25,258 nt of DNA from a virus. Of this stretch, positions 1 through 7,799 are shown piece after piece; within the stretch, counting starts at the first letter, position 1, and each line of letters opens with the position of its first letter. Made by a program: the position numbers and the translations under genes. The notes beneath the pieces are model-generated. The model did not search any database. It was not told where the DNA came from and worked only from the letters and a program-made list of their open reading frames with translations. The stretch lies in the IMG/VR virus record IMGVR_UViG_3300025308_000337, positions 1 to 25,258 of that record. One strand, written 5' to 3'.

Positions 1-921
1 CTATTTCCCATTTAACTTATTTACCAGTTTTCCTAATTTTTCAGATTTAATTTTGTCTCGATATTCAAGAATAAGGTCTTGAATCTCTGTCTTGATTGTG
101 ATCAGCTTATTTTTCTCTGAATTGATCCTTGCGTTTTCTTTTGCAACCTCTCTTCTTAAAGAACCGAGCTTCTCTGTTAACTCAAAGTCTCCAGTTCTCT
201 TGTCTCTGATTATTCGGTCTAGGTTTTGAATTTCTTTTTTCTTAGAAGCGATATGAGAATCAAGAAGTTTCAAATTCTCTGTTAGAGATTTTTTAATTGA
301 CCTTGAACTTTCAATGTCTTTAAGAATGGCTTCATAATTAGGGATTTCTTCTTTTGCTTTTTCAACAAATTTCTTGTCCTGGAGTATTTGATCTTTTTCT
401 CTTCTCATTCTTTCCAGATCTTTATTAAGCTCATAAACAAAATCTGATTTTGTTGTGATATCCTTATTCATTCTGTCGCGCAGTTTGGTTTTTTCATCAA
501 GCTCAGAATTGGTTTTGTTCAGGGAAGAGATAATCTCGCACAGTTGCGCTTTCTTATCTTCAAGTTCTCTAATTAATTGGCCTTGCGCGTTCTGATGCTT
601 TGTTTTCTTGTTCGCTAATTCTTCCAGTTCTTTTCTACATTGCTCGATTTTCTTTAAATCAATTTCATAATTTTTCTTTACCTCTTGTTTCTTATAAATT
701 TCCTCGCAAATGGAAGATAGATTTTTAGCCCAATTGTTAACTTGCTCTTTTATCTCGATCAATCTCCGACCTTCTCTCTCGGCAGCTTTTTTGTTTGACC
801 TTAAATCTTCTAAAGAATTTTTTATTTGGTCCTGAATTTTCAACTCTTCGGCCTGAAGAGATTTAAGCCTGCTTTCGCTTGCTTTGCTTAGGATAACTTT
901 GACTGGTTTTATCAACCCCAT
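1..921 (-). CDS. Long coiled-coil protein of unknown function
   Basis: This encodes about 306 residues, almost all predicted alpha-helical coiled coil. It is rich in Lys, Glu, Leu and Asn, with heptad-like spacing from about residue 12 to 295. There is no signal peptide, membrane segment or catalytic motif. The stop codon occupies the first bases of the window, so the gene is complete. ATG at 921 is preferred over the in-frame GTG at 927, because a GGAG-like stretch lies about 9 bases upstream of it. The gene follows the virion-like gene 924..1319 without a gap and so probably shares its promoter. It is last in the tail-tip module, so a structural rod (fibre shaft), or an intracellular late protein resembling SMC-type coils, are both possible. 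Its function is not recognised. Confidence 0.8.
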   Translation of the reverse strand: MGLIKPVKVILSKASESRLKSLQAEELKIQDQIKNSLEDLRSNKKAAEREGRRLIEIKEQVNNWAKNLSSICEEIYKKQEVKKNYEIDLKKIEQCRKELEELANKKTKHQNAQGQLIRELEDKKAQLCEIISSLNKTNSELDEKTKLRDRMNKDITTKSDFVYELNKDLERMRREKDQILQDKKFVEKAKEEIPNYEAILKDIESSRSIKKSLTENLKLLDSHIASKKKEIQNLDRIIRDKRTGDFELTEKLGSLRREVAKENARINSEKNKLITIKTEIQDLILEYRDKIKSEKLGKLVNKLNGK

Positions 922-923
922 TT

Positions 924-1319
924 TCACTCTCCAAATGATACTATGTTCACAGAACCCGTATGCCCAGCCGTGGTATCTATGAAGATGTTTGTAACGCCGA
1001 ACTTGTCAACAGTAAAGCTTGCCCCAGCAGTAATCGTGATAGGGTTTGCATTGTCAGAATTCAAATAAACAGTTATTGCCTCAGATGTATCCTCGTTTGT
1101 GATCGTAGTATCAAAAGAAGTAGTTACCGAACCAAACATGCCCCCAGTGTTTTTAACGTCATAACCGTCAGCGCTCGCTCCAGGACTTAAGCTTGCTGCC
1201 TCGTGGAATCTTGATGTTGCCTGCTCTGCCACGACAATAACTCTCTGGGCTGTGTTTCCATTAGGATCCTCTGCATAGCTTGTTCTGTGCCGGTCATCTA
1301 AGGTTTTGGGAATAGCCAT
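924..1319 (-). CDS. Hypothetical beta-rich virion protein
   Basis: This 131-residue protein has a polar N-terminus (MAIPKTLDDRHRTSYAEDPNG) followed by a beta-rich, Thr/Ser/Gly/Asn-rich body. It has no cysteine, membrane segment or signal peptide. The composition is typical of small virion decoration or tail-tip proteins. It starts at ATG 1319, exactly 22 bases from a BRE/TATA element at 1341-1357, so its mRNA is probably leaderless. The coiled-coil gene 1..921 follows directly. I infer a structural role from the composition and the surrounding tail genes; no family is recognised. Confidence 0.75.
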   Translation of the reverse strand: MAIPKTLDDRHRTSYAEDPNGNTAQRVIVVAEQATSRFHEAASLSPGASADGYDVKNTGGMFGSVTTSFDTTITNEDTSEAITVYLNSDNANPITITAGASFTVDKFGVTNIFIDTTAGHTGSVNIVSFGE

Positions 1320-1340
1320 AATTGAAATTGCCTGGCGTTT

Positions 1341-1357
1341 TATTTAAAACCTTTTTG
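1341..1357 (-). promoter_or_regulatory. Archaeal BRE/TATA promoter P1
   Basis: On the minus strand this reads CAAAAAGGTTTTAAATA. It belongs to a family of seven near-identical elements in the window. Its inner edge is 22 bases from the ATG at 1319, which fits transcription starting at or next to the start codon. Confidence 0.8.
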
Positions 1358-1361
1358 ACAA

Positions 1362-1571
1362 TCAGTAAGAAACAAAATATTTTCTTGCAAAATTCACAAT
1401 CACTGAATTAATTGCAACGACCAAAGGAGTGAAATCTCCAAAACTGATTGAACCGATGTTTGCCTCTAAATAAGTTAGCACCGCTCCGATTCCAGCAATT
1501 AACGCTCCCTTGCCTACTTTGATAAGACCTTTCTTGTCAATAGTGAAGCTTGGACTTTTTTCGTCTGCCAT
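1362..1571 (-). CDS. Small two-helix membrane protein, holin-like
   Basis: This is a 69-residue protein when started at ATG 1571 (MADEKSPSF). An upstream in-frame TTG at 1577 is rejected because ATG 1571 lies exactly 22 bases from promoter P2. A charged N-terminus is followed by two hydrophobic stretches, at about residues 22-38 (ALIAGIGAVLTYLEAN) and 48-60 (TPLVVAINSVIV), and a short basic tail. Size, topology and position next to an XhlA-like membrane protein at the end of the tail genes resemble phage holin cassettes. Holins share little sequence, so the call rests on topology and context. A membrane-anchored virion or egress protein is the main alternative. Confidence 0.65.
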   Translation of the reverse strand: MADEKSPSFTIDKKGLIKVGKGALIAGIGAVLTYLEANIGSISFGDFTPLVVAINSVIVNFARKYFVSY

Positions 1572-1592
1572 AACCAAAAAAGCTTTTTAGTT

Positions 1593-1609
1593 TATTTAAA
1601 ATGTTTTTG
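1593..1609 (-). promoter_or_regulatory. Archaeal BRE/TATA promoter P2
   Basis: The minus strand reads CAAAAACATTTTAAATA. The edge of the element is 22 bases from ATG 1571. It overlaps the region just after the stop of the upstream gene 1613..1762, so the membrane protein downstream has its own promoter. Confidence 0.8.
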
Positions 1610-1612
1610 ACC

Positions 1613-1762
1613 TCACAAAATTATCTTCAAAGCTATCGCTGTTAAGACAGTTGCCATGTAATATCCAACTCTTTTCATCCATTTAACGTCTGATTCTATC
1701 TTTGTAATTCTATGATTCAGAGTTTCTATAAGATTGTCAAAGTTTTTTTGGGTTAGTTTCAT
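1613..1762 (-). CDS. Small membrane protein, XhlA-like
   Basis: This 49-residue ORF starts at ATG 1762 and ends at TGA 1613. It has an amphipathic N-terminal helix (about residues 5-28, LTQKNFDNLIETLNHRITKI), then a basic WMKR segment and a C-terminal hydrophobic helix (about residues 33-49). A short coiled helix plus one C-terminal membrane segment is the layout of XhlA/haemolysin-type phage proteins, which usually accompany a holin. The start codon lies just before the TAA (1764-1766) of the preceding gene, suggesting translational coupling. Together with the neighbour 1362..1571 it forms a likely membrane-lesion pair. The family call rests on layout and context. Confidence 0.65.
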   Translation of the reverse strand: MKLTQKNFDNLIETLNHRITKIESDVKWMKRVGYYMATVLTAIALKIIL

Positions 1763-1763
1763 C

Positions 1764-2237
1764 TTAGAAAGCATACCCCACTGTTATTGTCAAGCCGCCT
1801 ATTGAGGCAAGAGCCGTTAAAGGCAAGGGCGTGAATGTTGGCGTGTGGTCGTGCCTGTATTGAAAAGGGATAGAAGTTGTGTGAGAGTGGGGTGGAGATG
1901 TTGTCTGTCCAGAGCCGTCATTCACGGCAGATCCGCTATTGCTTGATCCTGGAGCTTGCAATGTTACTGCCTCTGTGACTCCACCTGGAAGGTTGCTTAA
2001 AGCTCCGGTTATAGGGCTGTTTGTCTTATCATAGTCTTTTCTTACAATAACTGTGACATCTGTTCCCGATCTGCTTGCAAATTCTGCATAAGCTCCTGAA
2101 ACTCCAGAGCATTGAATTAAAAGAGAATCATCTCCGACAGGCGTGTTTTGCAAAGACACTGTTATCTCTCCAGAACCATTGGTGCTCTGACTAGTAAAAC
2201 TTTCCATGGTGAAAATATGGCCTGCGAAATCTGTCAT
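1764..2237 (-). CDS. Virion/tail-fibre-like protein with His-rich motif
   Basis: This 157-residue protein is rich in Ser, Thr, Gly and Val, and looks beta-structured. A Gly/Ser-rich linker (about 95-112) precedes a histidine cluster at about 117-131, with the pattern HSH-x8-YRHDH. HxH clusters bind metal in trimeric bacteriophage fibre tips, so a metal-stabilised fibre segment is plausible. The gene follows 2239..2478 with one base between them and lies directly upstream of the XhlA-like gene. There is no membrane segment. I infer a tail-fibre or receptor-binding role from composition, the His cluster and position; the exact family is not recognised. Confidence 0.7.
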   Translation of the reverse strand: MTDFAGHIFTMESFTSQSTNGSGEITVSLQNTPVGDDSLLIQCSGVSGAYAEFASRSGTDVTVIVRKDYDKTNSPITGALSNLPGGVTEAVTLQAPGSSNSGSAVNDGSGQTTSPPHSHTTSIPFQYRHDHTPTFTPLPLTALASIGGLTITVGYAF

Positions 2238-2238
2238 A

Positions 2239-2478
2239 TTAAGTCTCTTCAGTGTCTATTTTTGGGTTTACTTCGGTGTTGAGCAAAGTATTTTTGCAAT
2301 CTGCTAACTTTGCAGAGTTGTCCTGCTCACTGTTTTTCTCTGCAGTCAAACAATCTTCCAATAACTGCTTTAAATGCGCTGAGTCGTTTACAGTGTTCAC
2401 GTCAAAGCTGTATGCTCTCAAATTATCTAACTCAACAATCAAAGTATTCCCAACAATTTTTATTTCATCTATTTTCAT
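2239..2478 (-). CDS. Hypothetical small protein of the tail-fibre operon
   Basis: This protein has about 79 residues when started at ATG 2478, where the ATGA overlap with the stop of the collar-domain gene suggests translational coupling. An in-frame start at 2496 would overlap that gene further. The N-terminal third has alternating hydrophobic residues (MKIDEIKIVGNTLIVEL), which looks like a short beta sheet. The rest is acidic and helical, with two cysteines. This resembles small accessory proteins or fibre-assembly chaperones encoded beside fibre genes, but no family is recognised. Confidence 0.6.
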   Translation of the reverse strand: MKIDEIKIVGNTLIVELDNLRAYSFDVNTVNDSAHLKQLLEDCLTAEKNSEQDNSAKLADCKNTLLNTEVNPKIDTEET

Positions 2479-2954
2479 TTTACCCTCATTATCCAAACAA
2501 CTTCATAAAACGGCGAAAGCGTGTCGCCAGTAGGAACTCCAGAGTATGTTGGCCCCGACTCATAAAAAAATCCGCCAGCTGGTCCTGTGGAAAAACTGGA
2601 GTTTGACAAGCTTGAGAACCCGCCGATTGTTCCGGAAGTTGTAGATCCTCTAAGATATCTTTTTGTTCCCCCGCCTGAAGCGTTTAGATTAGGAATTGTC
2701 TGGCCATCGTATACGCTTTCTGAATCGCTTAATGTCTGCCCGTTGCATTCAACCCAGCCAGAAGGTAAGGCGGGAGTGTTTGTAAAACTTTTAAGCCACG
2801 CCATCACAGAGCCTATTGGTGCTATGTGCGTTAATGTGTTGTCTGTTGGAGTGTTTCCATTAAACTCATCTTCAACATCCTCAAAATTCTGATTAACTTC
2901 ATCTGCATCTGCAACGGTTCCATTCACGAAATTAGTCGTAACAGCAAAACTCAT
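2475..2954 (-). CDS. Phage tail-collar domain protein (tail fibre)
   Basis: This 159-residue protein belongs to the phage tail-collar type. From about residue 46 it shows the diagnostic order GSVMAWL, then P-SGWVECNGQ, then an ...IPNLN segment and a KRYLRGS motif. It ends with PFYEVVWIMRVK, the conserved C-terminal strand of this family. The N-terminus (NFVNGTVADADEVNQNFEDVE) matches the usual collar-fibre lead-in. The protein probably forms part of the distal fibre that contacts the host surface. It overlaps the preceding gene (2951..3226) by four bases and the following gene at ATGA, so it is translated within a compact operon that starts at promoter P3. Confidence 0.85.
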   Translation of the reverse strand: MSFAVTTNFVNGTVADADEVNQNFEDVEDEFNGNTPTDNTLTHIAPIGSVMAWLKSFTNTPALPSGWVECNGQTLSDSESVYDGQTIPNLNASGGGTKRYLRGSTTSGTIGGFSSLSNSSFSTGPAGGFFYESGPTYSGVPTGDTLSPFYEVVWIMRVK

Positions 2955-3226
2955 AATATTTTCAACACCTCTTTTTTGCCCTGATCTGTTGACTCAACTT
3001 CTTTCACTAATTTGAATCCTAAAACATGAGCCAGTTCAACAATCCTGTAATAAAGCTCTTTTTTGTCTTCAACAATCCAAAGAGTAAAGCCAAGCATTTG
3101 TCTTTGAAAAGGATAAGTTGTCCGAGAATCATTGTAAAATTTCAAGCTTGTTTCTAACTTAGCTTTAAAAGCATTTATTCCAGATTCCTTAAAATACTTA
3201 TTTTGCATCTCTTCAATCGTCGCCAT
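2951..3226 (-). CDS. Hypothetical small helical protein
   Basis: This 91-residue soluble, mainly helical protein starts MATIEEMQNKYF and contains aromatic residues in a central amphipathic segment (FTLWIVEDKKELYYRIVEL). No cysteine or membrane segment is present. ATG 3226 is exactly 22 bases from promoter P3, so this is the first gene of a leaderless mRNA that continues into the collar-domain fibre gene with a four-base overlap. A role as chaperone or fibre-assembly factor is possible from context. The family is not recognised. Confidence 0.7.
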   Translation of the reverse strand: MATIEEMQNKYFKESGINAFKAKLETSLKFYNDSRTTYPFQRQMLGFTLWIVEDKKELYYRIVELAHVLGFKLVKEVESTDQGKKEVLKIL

Positions 3227-3247
3227 GTTTCATCAACCCCTTCGTTT

Positions 3248-3264
3248 TATTTAAAACGTTTTTT
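3248..3264 (-). promoter_or_regulatory. Archaeal BRE/TATA promoter P3
   Basis: The minus strand reads AAAAAACGTTTTAAATA. The inner edge is 22 bases from ATG 3226. The outer edge touches the stop region of the upstream fibre gene 3263..4150, so the promoter is squeezed into the short space between two genes. Confidence 0.85.
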
Positions 3265-4150
3265 ACACTAATTTGTCCTTTTGAACAAAACTTATCTCAA
3301 CTGTCTCTGATTTGTTTAAAGGAGTAAAAACCGCTCTACTGTAAATCTTAGGAGAACTGTCTGTATTAAATAATCCCATCTCAGATATATCATAGCCGTT
3401 TGCTTCAAGAGTATTAAGAAAGCATCTAAACGTGACTTGCAGGTTTGTTTCATCTAAGATTGGATATCCTGAAACAAAAATTTTCGGAAAATCATCAAAA
3501 CTTGCAAGCTTGATATCATCCATAACTATATCTCCATCAACCCATGTGTCTGCTGAATTCACAGAGAGCAAGGTTATTTTAGTGTAATCGCATGCTGTGA
3601 TTATTGGACTCCCATTAATAACGTCTGGATTGTTGCTTGTCAATTTTGTTATGAGATTCCATCCAACAGATAAGTTAGCTTTGGGAGTTATCCACTCGTA
3701 ATTGTTTGAACTGTCTGATCCAAAATTTATCTTTATGGCCTCGCTGGAGCCCAATTTGTTTAAAGTTGCGGTGTCTTTAATATAAATCCAAACGCTTAAT
3801 TCTTTGTCTGTAAAATCTAGAGAAGCTGTTGTTTTCTCTACATAGGCAATTGTTGAAGAGGCGCCGTCTTTGGTTAGATTCAAGGCGTTTAAACCTTCTT
3901 TAAAGGTCGTTGAATTCAGCGAGCTTGTCATGTCTGCTGAATCTGTCCAATTTGCTGTTTCGCAATCGTCAACGCTTTCTGTTCCCGACATTGGGACTTT
4001 AATATCTAAATCAGTGTCAGTTGCTTGGGAAGTCGCTGTTCCAATTCCAACTGCAAATCTTGAAGGGGCTGTATAATCTGGAATTTCCTTGAACATTCTG
4101 TTTAGAAAAATTCTAAGTCCCTCATTTGTGACCTTGCTGCCGTTTGTCAT
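3263..4150 (-). CDS. Tail-fibre/baseplate protein with inserted jelly-roll-like domain
   Basis: This is a 295-residue protein. Residues 1-52 (GLRIFLNRMF, FAVGIGTATS) and 220-295 (YPILDETN, GYDISEMGLFN, YSRAVFTPLNKSE) look like two halves of a common phage baseplate/fibre domain. Between them lies a segment of about 165 residues with features of carbohydrate-binding jelly rolls: a DCET-x-NW start, FKEGLNALNLT, LSVWIYIKD, WNLITKL and a closing DIVMDDIKL strand. This suggests a sugar-binding module inserted into a baseplate protein, fitting a receptor-binding role. The protein starts at ATG 4150, 22 bases from promoter P4. The domain assignment comes from reading motifs and has not been tested by a structure search. 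Confidence 0.75.
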   Translation of the reverse strand: MTNGSKVTNEGLRIFLNRMFKEIPDYTAPSRFAVGIGTATSQATDTDLDIKVPMSGTESVDDCETANWTDSADMTSSLNSTTFKEGLNALNLTKDGASSTIAYVEKTTASLDFTDKELSVWIYIKDTATLNKLGSSEAIKINFGSDSSNNYEWITPKANLSVGWNLITKLTSNNPDVINGSPIITACDYTKITLLSVNSADTWVDGDIVMDDIKLASFDDFPKIFVSGYPILDETNLQVTFRCFLNTLEANGYDISEMGLFNTDSSPKIYSRAVFTPLNKSETVEISFVQKDKLV

Positions 4151-4171
4151 ATTTATTTTTCCTCTTTATTT

Positions 4172-4188
4172 TATTTAAAACGTTTTTA
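4172..4188 (-). promoter_or_regulatory. Archaeal BRE/TATA promoter P4
   Basis: The minus strand reads TAAAAACGTTTTAAATA. The edge of the element is 22 bases from ATG 4150. It overlaps the TAA stop (4186-4188) of the tail-hub gene. The spacer contains GAGG, but no separate Shine-Dalgarno is needed if the mRNA is leaderless. Confidence 0.85.
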
Positions 4189-6144
4189 GTGATACCCAAT
4201 AATCACAACTTTAGTTAAGGTTCCTGTTGACGCGCCTGATTCTGTGACTCTCCATAATAATTCTGTTCCTGGATTTGCAAATACATGAGCAACTCCAGAA
4301 GTTATTGTTTCCCAGTTTTGACCGCCATCTGCAGATGCTTCATAAGTAAATGTTCCAGATGATGTGAATGTTGCTGTGATTTGATTTATGGTTCCATTGT
4401 TCTTGTCTACTGGAAGAGACTGAACTACCTCTCCGACGTTGAATGAAACAGATCCAACTCCCCAGCTGGCTGTTGAGTTTTCTGAATCGTGAAAGTCTTC
4501 ATCAATGAATTCCTCTGCATATTCATTTCCATATTGTTGCATGAAATACAAAAGCTCTTCAGAAGATCCAAATCCTAAAGGAGAGGTTCCTAAAATCCCA
4601 TATTGAGAGTTTCCCAAAATAAAGCCTGCTCCGGCAATATTTCCCCATCTGAATTCTCCCCAGATTCCAGATGTCGGATTTCCCCAAACTAATGTTGTTG
4701 ATTCTGTCAGATCCCTTGAATAAACAGCTCTCCATCTTGGAATGGGAACCTTAAGATTGTTGACAGGAGTGTTTGCTATATTTATCAATTCTAGAATTAA
4801 ATCTTGATTTCTTACAAATTGATCTTCCAATGCTTTTATTCTTCCCTCTGTGTCCTCTTGCCAGTCCGCCATTCTCCATGGTTTATCACCTACTTGAATT
4901 TCAATAGAAGCGGAGGGATATCTATAGGTTATTTTTGTAACAATGTATTGTCCGCTTGGGGTTTTTGGAGATACATTGTCTACAATTGTAATGATTTGGC
5001 CTAACTCCGGAATGCTTGCCTCTTGATTCTTAACTAGCAAATCTCCCATAACAAACGGCAAGCTTCTTCTATTCAATATTGAGCTTGCTCTTGTCTCTGC
5101 ATCAGCAATGCTTGTTATGTCGCTTATTGTCATCTGCTTTTCAAATCTTCCAAATTCTTCAATAGACTCGGAATTAACCAGATGAATGGGAGCAGGAGCT
5201 GACCACACATAATTGACTATTGCATAATTGTTTAAAGGAAAAGTCGTTCCCTCAGCTGGTTTTACTTTTTTGTTTTCTCTGTCAACATAATAAAAATGTC
5301 CTACAGATGCGTCTTTTGTTCCGCCTTCTCTTTGGGTTGTCGGCGGATTTCCTGAGTCCATGATTAATTCAACAATGTCCGGAGTTTTAGCGAGAGTAAT
5401 TCCAAGTTCTTCAAAATTTTCTGTAACTCCGATCTGGCCTGTTTCTGTGATATCTGTTTGAGTAAATGCCCCGTCAACTCTCAAATCATTAATTATTTGG
5501 GATGTGTCAAAATTCCATTTAGGCAGTTTGATAATTTCCTGGCCAACTGTCAAAGTCTTCCCGGAATCAATAAAACCGCGAGGTTGAAATTTTACTTTTC
5601 TTTCTGCATCAGAATAATTTAACTGCCAATCAAGAGCTTTTTTCAAGGCAACAACTCTCTCATAGACATCTGTATTCACGCATTTGAATTGATCTATTGT
5701 TCTGCCCTCTGCTGTTCCTGAATTTTCAACATCTGCAGTAATCTCTCCATAAACTTCAATTAAATCCTTAGCAATTTCAGAAATCACGCCAGCGCTTGCA
5801 TCAATATTTGAGTCATAAATATGATTAACGTTTTTTCTTACAAGTTTAATCATTTCATTCTTTGCAATTACTTTGATTTTAGCTCCTTCTGGCTGGATGT
5901 CTTCGATAAAACCATAAAAAGTTCTTCTATCTGTTGATGTTGTCCAGCCCGTCCAGATTTCAACTACCTGACCGTTAGTCAATTGAACAAGACTTTCAAC
6001 GCTTCTAGGCAAGATTAATTCTGCCTCGCTTACAGCAACATCATCTTCTTTTTCATACTCCCACTCTATTAATTTTCTTGGATCTGGCAAGCCATTATCA
6101 TCTTTTATCGTTATTCCATTGATAAGAACTTTTGTAAATCTCAT
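4186..6144 (-). CDS. Tail hub / baseplate protein
   Basis: This 652-residue protein directly follows the distal-tail gene and ends the operon. Residues 1 to about 430 have the layout of gp27/late-control-D-type tail hubs. They open with a beta strand (MRFTKVLINGITI) and contain an IEDIQPEGAKIKVIAKNE-type strand pair, a region for the hub core, and a closing segment PELGQIITIV then SGQYIVTKITYRYPSASIEI. A helix (about 437-465) follows, then a Trp/Gly-rich linker (about 480-535). The C-terminal beta domain (about 545-652) contains GTFTYEASADGGQNWETI, a form seen in receptor-binding modules. The protein probably closes the tail tube and carries a host-contact domain. The hub call is by position, length and strand pattern. 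Confidence 0.75.
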   Translation of the reverse strand: MRFTKVLINGITIKDDNGLPDPRKLIEWEYEKEDDVAVSEAELILPRSVESLVQLTNGQVVEIWTGWTTSTDRRTFYGFIEDIQPEGAKIKVIAKNEMIKLVRKNVNHIYDSNIDASAGVISEIAKDLIEVYGEITADVENSGTAEGRTIDQFKCVNTDVYERVVALKKALDWQLNYSDAERKVKFQPRGFIDSGKTLTVGQEIIKLPKWNFDTSQIINDLRVDGAFTQTDITETGQIGVTENFEELGITLAKTPDIVELIMDSGNPPTTQREGGTKDASVGHFYYVDRENKKVKPAEGTTFPLNNYAIVNYVWSAPAPIHLVNSESIEEFGRFEKQMTISDITSIADAETRASSILNRRSLPFVMGDLLVKNQEASIPELGQIITIVDNVSPKTPSGQYIVTKITYRYPSASIEIQVGDKPWRMADWQEDTEGRIKALEDQFVRNQDLILELINIANTPVNNLKVPIPRWRAVYSRDLTESTTLVWGNPTSGIWGEFRWGNIAGAGFILGNSQYGILGTSPLGFGSSEELLYFMQQYGNEYAEEFIDEDFHDSENSTASWGVGSVSFNVGEVVQSLPVDKNNGTINQITATFTSSGTFTYEASADGGQNWETITSGVAHVFANPGTELLWRVTESGASTGTLTKVVIIGYH

Positions 6145-6145
6145 T

Positions 6146-6517
6146 TTAGCTGTCTATGACACTCCCTTCAATTAACGTTAAGCTGTAATCAATCTCATTA
6201 ACATCTGCCTCAACCCATGTCCATGTAAATTCCTGAATAAGGACATTTCTTGTTGCATCAACCAAGCTGCTCACAAAAATCGCACTTGCTTGCTGCCCGT
6301 TTTGCAATCCTTCAATAAATGAAATAAATGATTTTAACTCGGCTTTTGTTCCAACCTTCACCCCGTCAACTGTGATGGTCCTTTGTGTTCCCATGATATC
6401 CATAATTAAAGCATCGCTCGAATCAGAGTATGGGATTGGTTGAGCGTATAACCCAGAGCTCTTTGTCTGCTTTTCTGATTTTACAGTTCCCAAATCAATT
6501 CCAGCTATGCTTGCCAT
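6146..6517 (-). CDS. Distal tail / baseplate protein
   Basis: This 123-residue, all-beta protein lies between the tape measure and the hub, the usual place of a distal tail (Dit-like or gp53/LysM-less) protein. It contains a strand pair around residues 45-56 (TQRTITVDGVKVG), a helix KAELKSFISFIEGLQNG and terminal strands (FTWTWVEADVNEIDYSLTLIEG). This resembles tail proteins that form the ring between tube and hub. Its ATG overlaps the stop of the tape measure gene (TAATG), so the two are coupled. The role is inferred from gene order and fold type. Confidence 0.7.
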   Translation of the reverse strand: MASIAGIDLGTVKSEKQTKSSGLYAQPIPYSDSSDALIMDIMGTQRTITVDGVKVGTKAELKSFISFIEGLQNGQQASAIFVSSLVDATRNVLIQEFTWTWVEADVNEIDYSLTLIEGSVIDS

Positions 6518-7797
6518 TATCTTACGCTAAACCTCCGATTAGTTTGTCTTTGCAAAACCTGGCTTACTTGGTCTGCTAATTTCTTTATGTCAGAATCGTC
6601 TCTAACCATTGGATGATTGATGTTTACGATAATGCTCCCGCCACCCATTTTTCCAAATAATTTTTCTGGCTTCTTAATCCCAATCAGAGTGTCATCAGGA
6701 GAAGTTTCGATTATTTGTCCGCCAGGCCTTAAAATAAAATCATTAGCTCTTTTACTCTCGCTTTTTTCCCTTCTTGTGAATAAACTTACAACGTAATTAA
6801 CAGCGCTTCTCACAGCATTAGCAATCCAGCTTCCAATGTCCTTTAACCCGTTCCAAATCATCTCAGACACTTTTTTCATGACATTCCACATCCATTGTCT
6901 GAACTGCTGATCTAACTCATACAAATAAACAAAAAATCCTTTAATCTGCTCCCAGAAAACTATGACTATCGCTATCAAAGCAGCCACAGTAGCTACAATT
7001 GCCCCCACAACTAAAGAACCGCCAGCTGTCACAACTGCTAAAATAATCATCGCAATTGCCGCAATAATTAGGCCCACTCCAATCCAGGCAGATGTAGTTT
7101 TTCCAAATCTTTCTATTATGGATTCTGCTGACAATTCCAAGCCCTCATATAGTGCTTTGAAAGCATCCGGCAAGGTTGTAATGAAAATCTCAATCAAAAC
7201 GGGAATAACATCACTCATGACAATTCTAAGCATTTTTAGAAAGGGATCCTTGACTAAAACCCAAATCTTGGCTATGAATTCCATCAAGGTTGTAAATGCC
7301 TGGACTAGTCCATCTCCAACGCTGCCCAATAAATCAGACATCCATTGACCCATGTCTAATTCTCCAGATGTGACTCCTCCAACTGTTTTGGCTGCTTTTT
7401 TAGCAGCTGCCCCCAAAGCTTTCAACACAGGCAATAAAATAGGAACCAGCGGAAGAAATAATAAGAAAATGATTAATCTTAGAATATTGAGAATTCCTTT
7501 AACTACTGGATTGCTCTGAGCAAAAGCCAATCCTTTCTTTAACAGTCCACCAACAAGCATGATTCCGCCAATAACAAGACCTATGCCTGCAAGCAATTTC
7601 CCAAATCCAGCTACTTTTGATCCTATCCCAGAAGCTCCAGAGCTAGCTCTTGCTCCACCGCTTGATCCGCCAAATCCAAGGCTTCCCATCAATGATTTTG
7701 TCTTTTCATGAAAAGACTCAGCAATGCTCTTGCCAAGACTTTTTCCTTCTTTGTCTCCCCTAACTTCAATAGGGATCTTAATTTCCATATCTGCCAT
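6517..7797 (-). CDS. Tail tape measure protein
   Basis: This 426-residue protein has the hallmarks of a tape measure. It has an amphipathic N-terminus, a Gly/Ser/Ala-rich patch (about 40-60) and several long hydrophobic helices (about 66-88, 103-128 and 237-283). The C-terminus NDFILRPGGQIIETSPDD, followed by IIVNINHPMVRDDSDIKKLADQVSQ, is conserved in tape measures. It sets tail length and is thought to be ejected with DNA, the hydrophobic helices possibly inserting in the host membrane. At roughly 1.5 angstrom per residue, 426 residues would give a tail of about 60 nm, which is short for a siphovirus. The gene lies directly after the two tail-assembly chaperone frames. Confidence 0.85.
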   Translation of the reverse strand: MADMEIKIPIEVRGDKEGKSLGKSIAESFHEKTKSLMGSLGFGGSSGGARASSGASGIGSKVAGFGKLLAGIGLVIGGIMLVGGLLKKGLAFAQSNPVVKGILNILRLIIFLLFLPLVPILLPVLKALGAAAKKAAKTVGGVTSGELDMGQWMSDLLGSVGDGLVQAFTTLMEFIAKIWVLVKDPFLKMLRIVMSDVIPVLIEIFITTLPDAFKALYEGLELSAESIIERFGKTTSAWIGVGLIIAAIAMIILAVVTAGGSLVVGAIVATVAALIAIVIVFWEQIKGFFVYLYELDQQFRQWMWNVMKKVSEMIWNGLKDIGSWIANAVRSAVNYVVSLFTRREKSESKRANDFILRPGGQIIETSPDDTLIGIKKPEKLFGKMGGGSIIVNINHPMVRDDSDIKKLADQVSQVLQRQTNRRFSVR

Positions 7798-7799
7798 AG

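Noticed and set aside
6962-7348. Plus-strand ORF of 128 residues opposite the tape measure gene
   Set aside because: It mirrors the codon bias of the tape measure hydrophobic helices. It has no promoter of the recognised type and no ribosome site.
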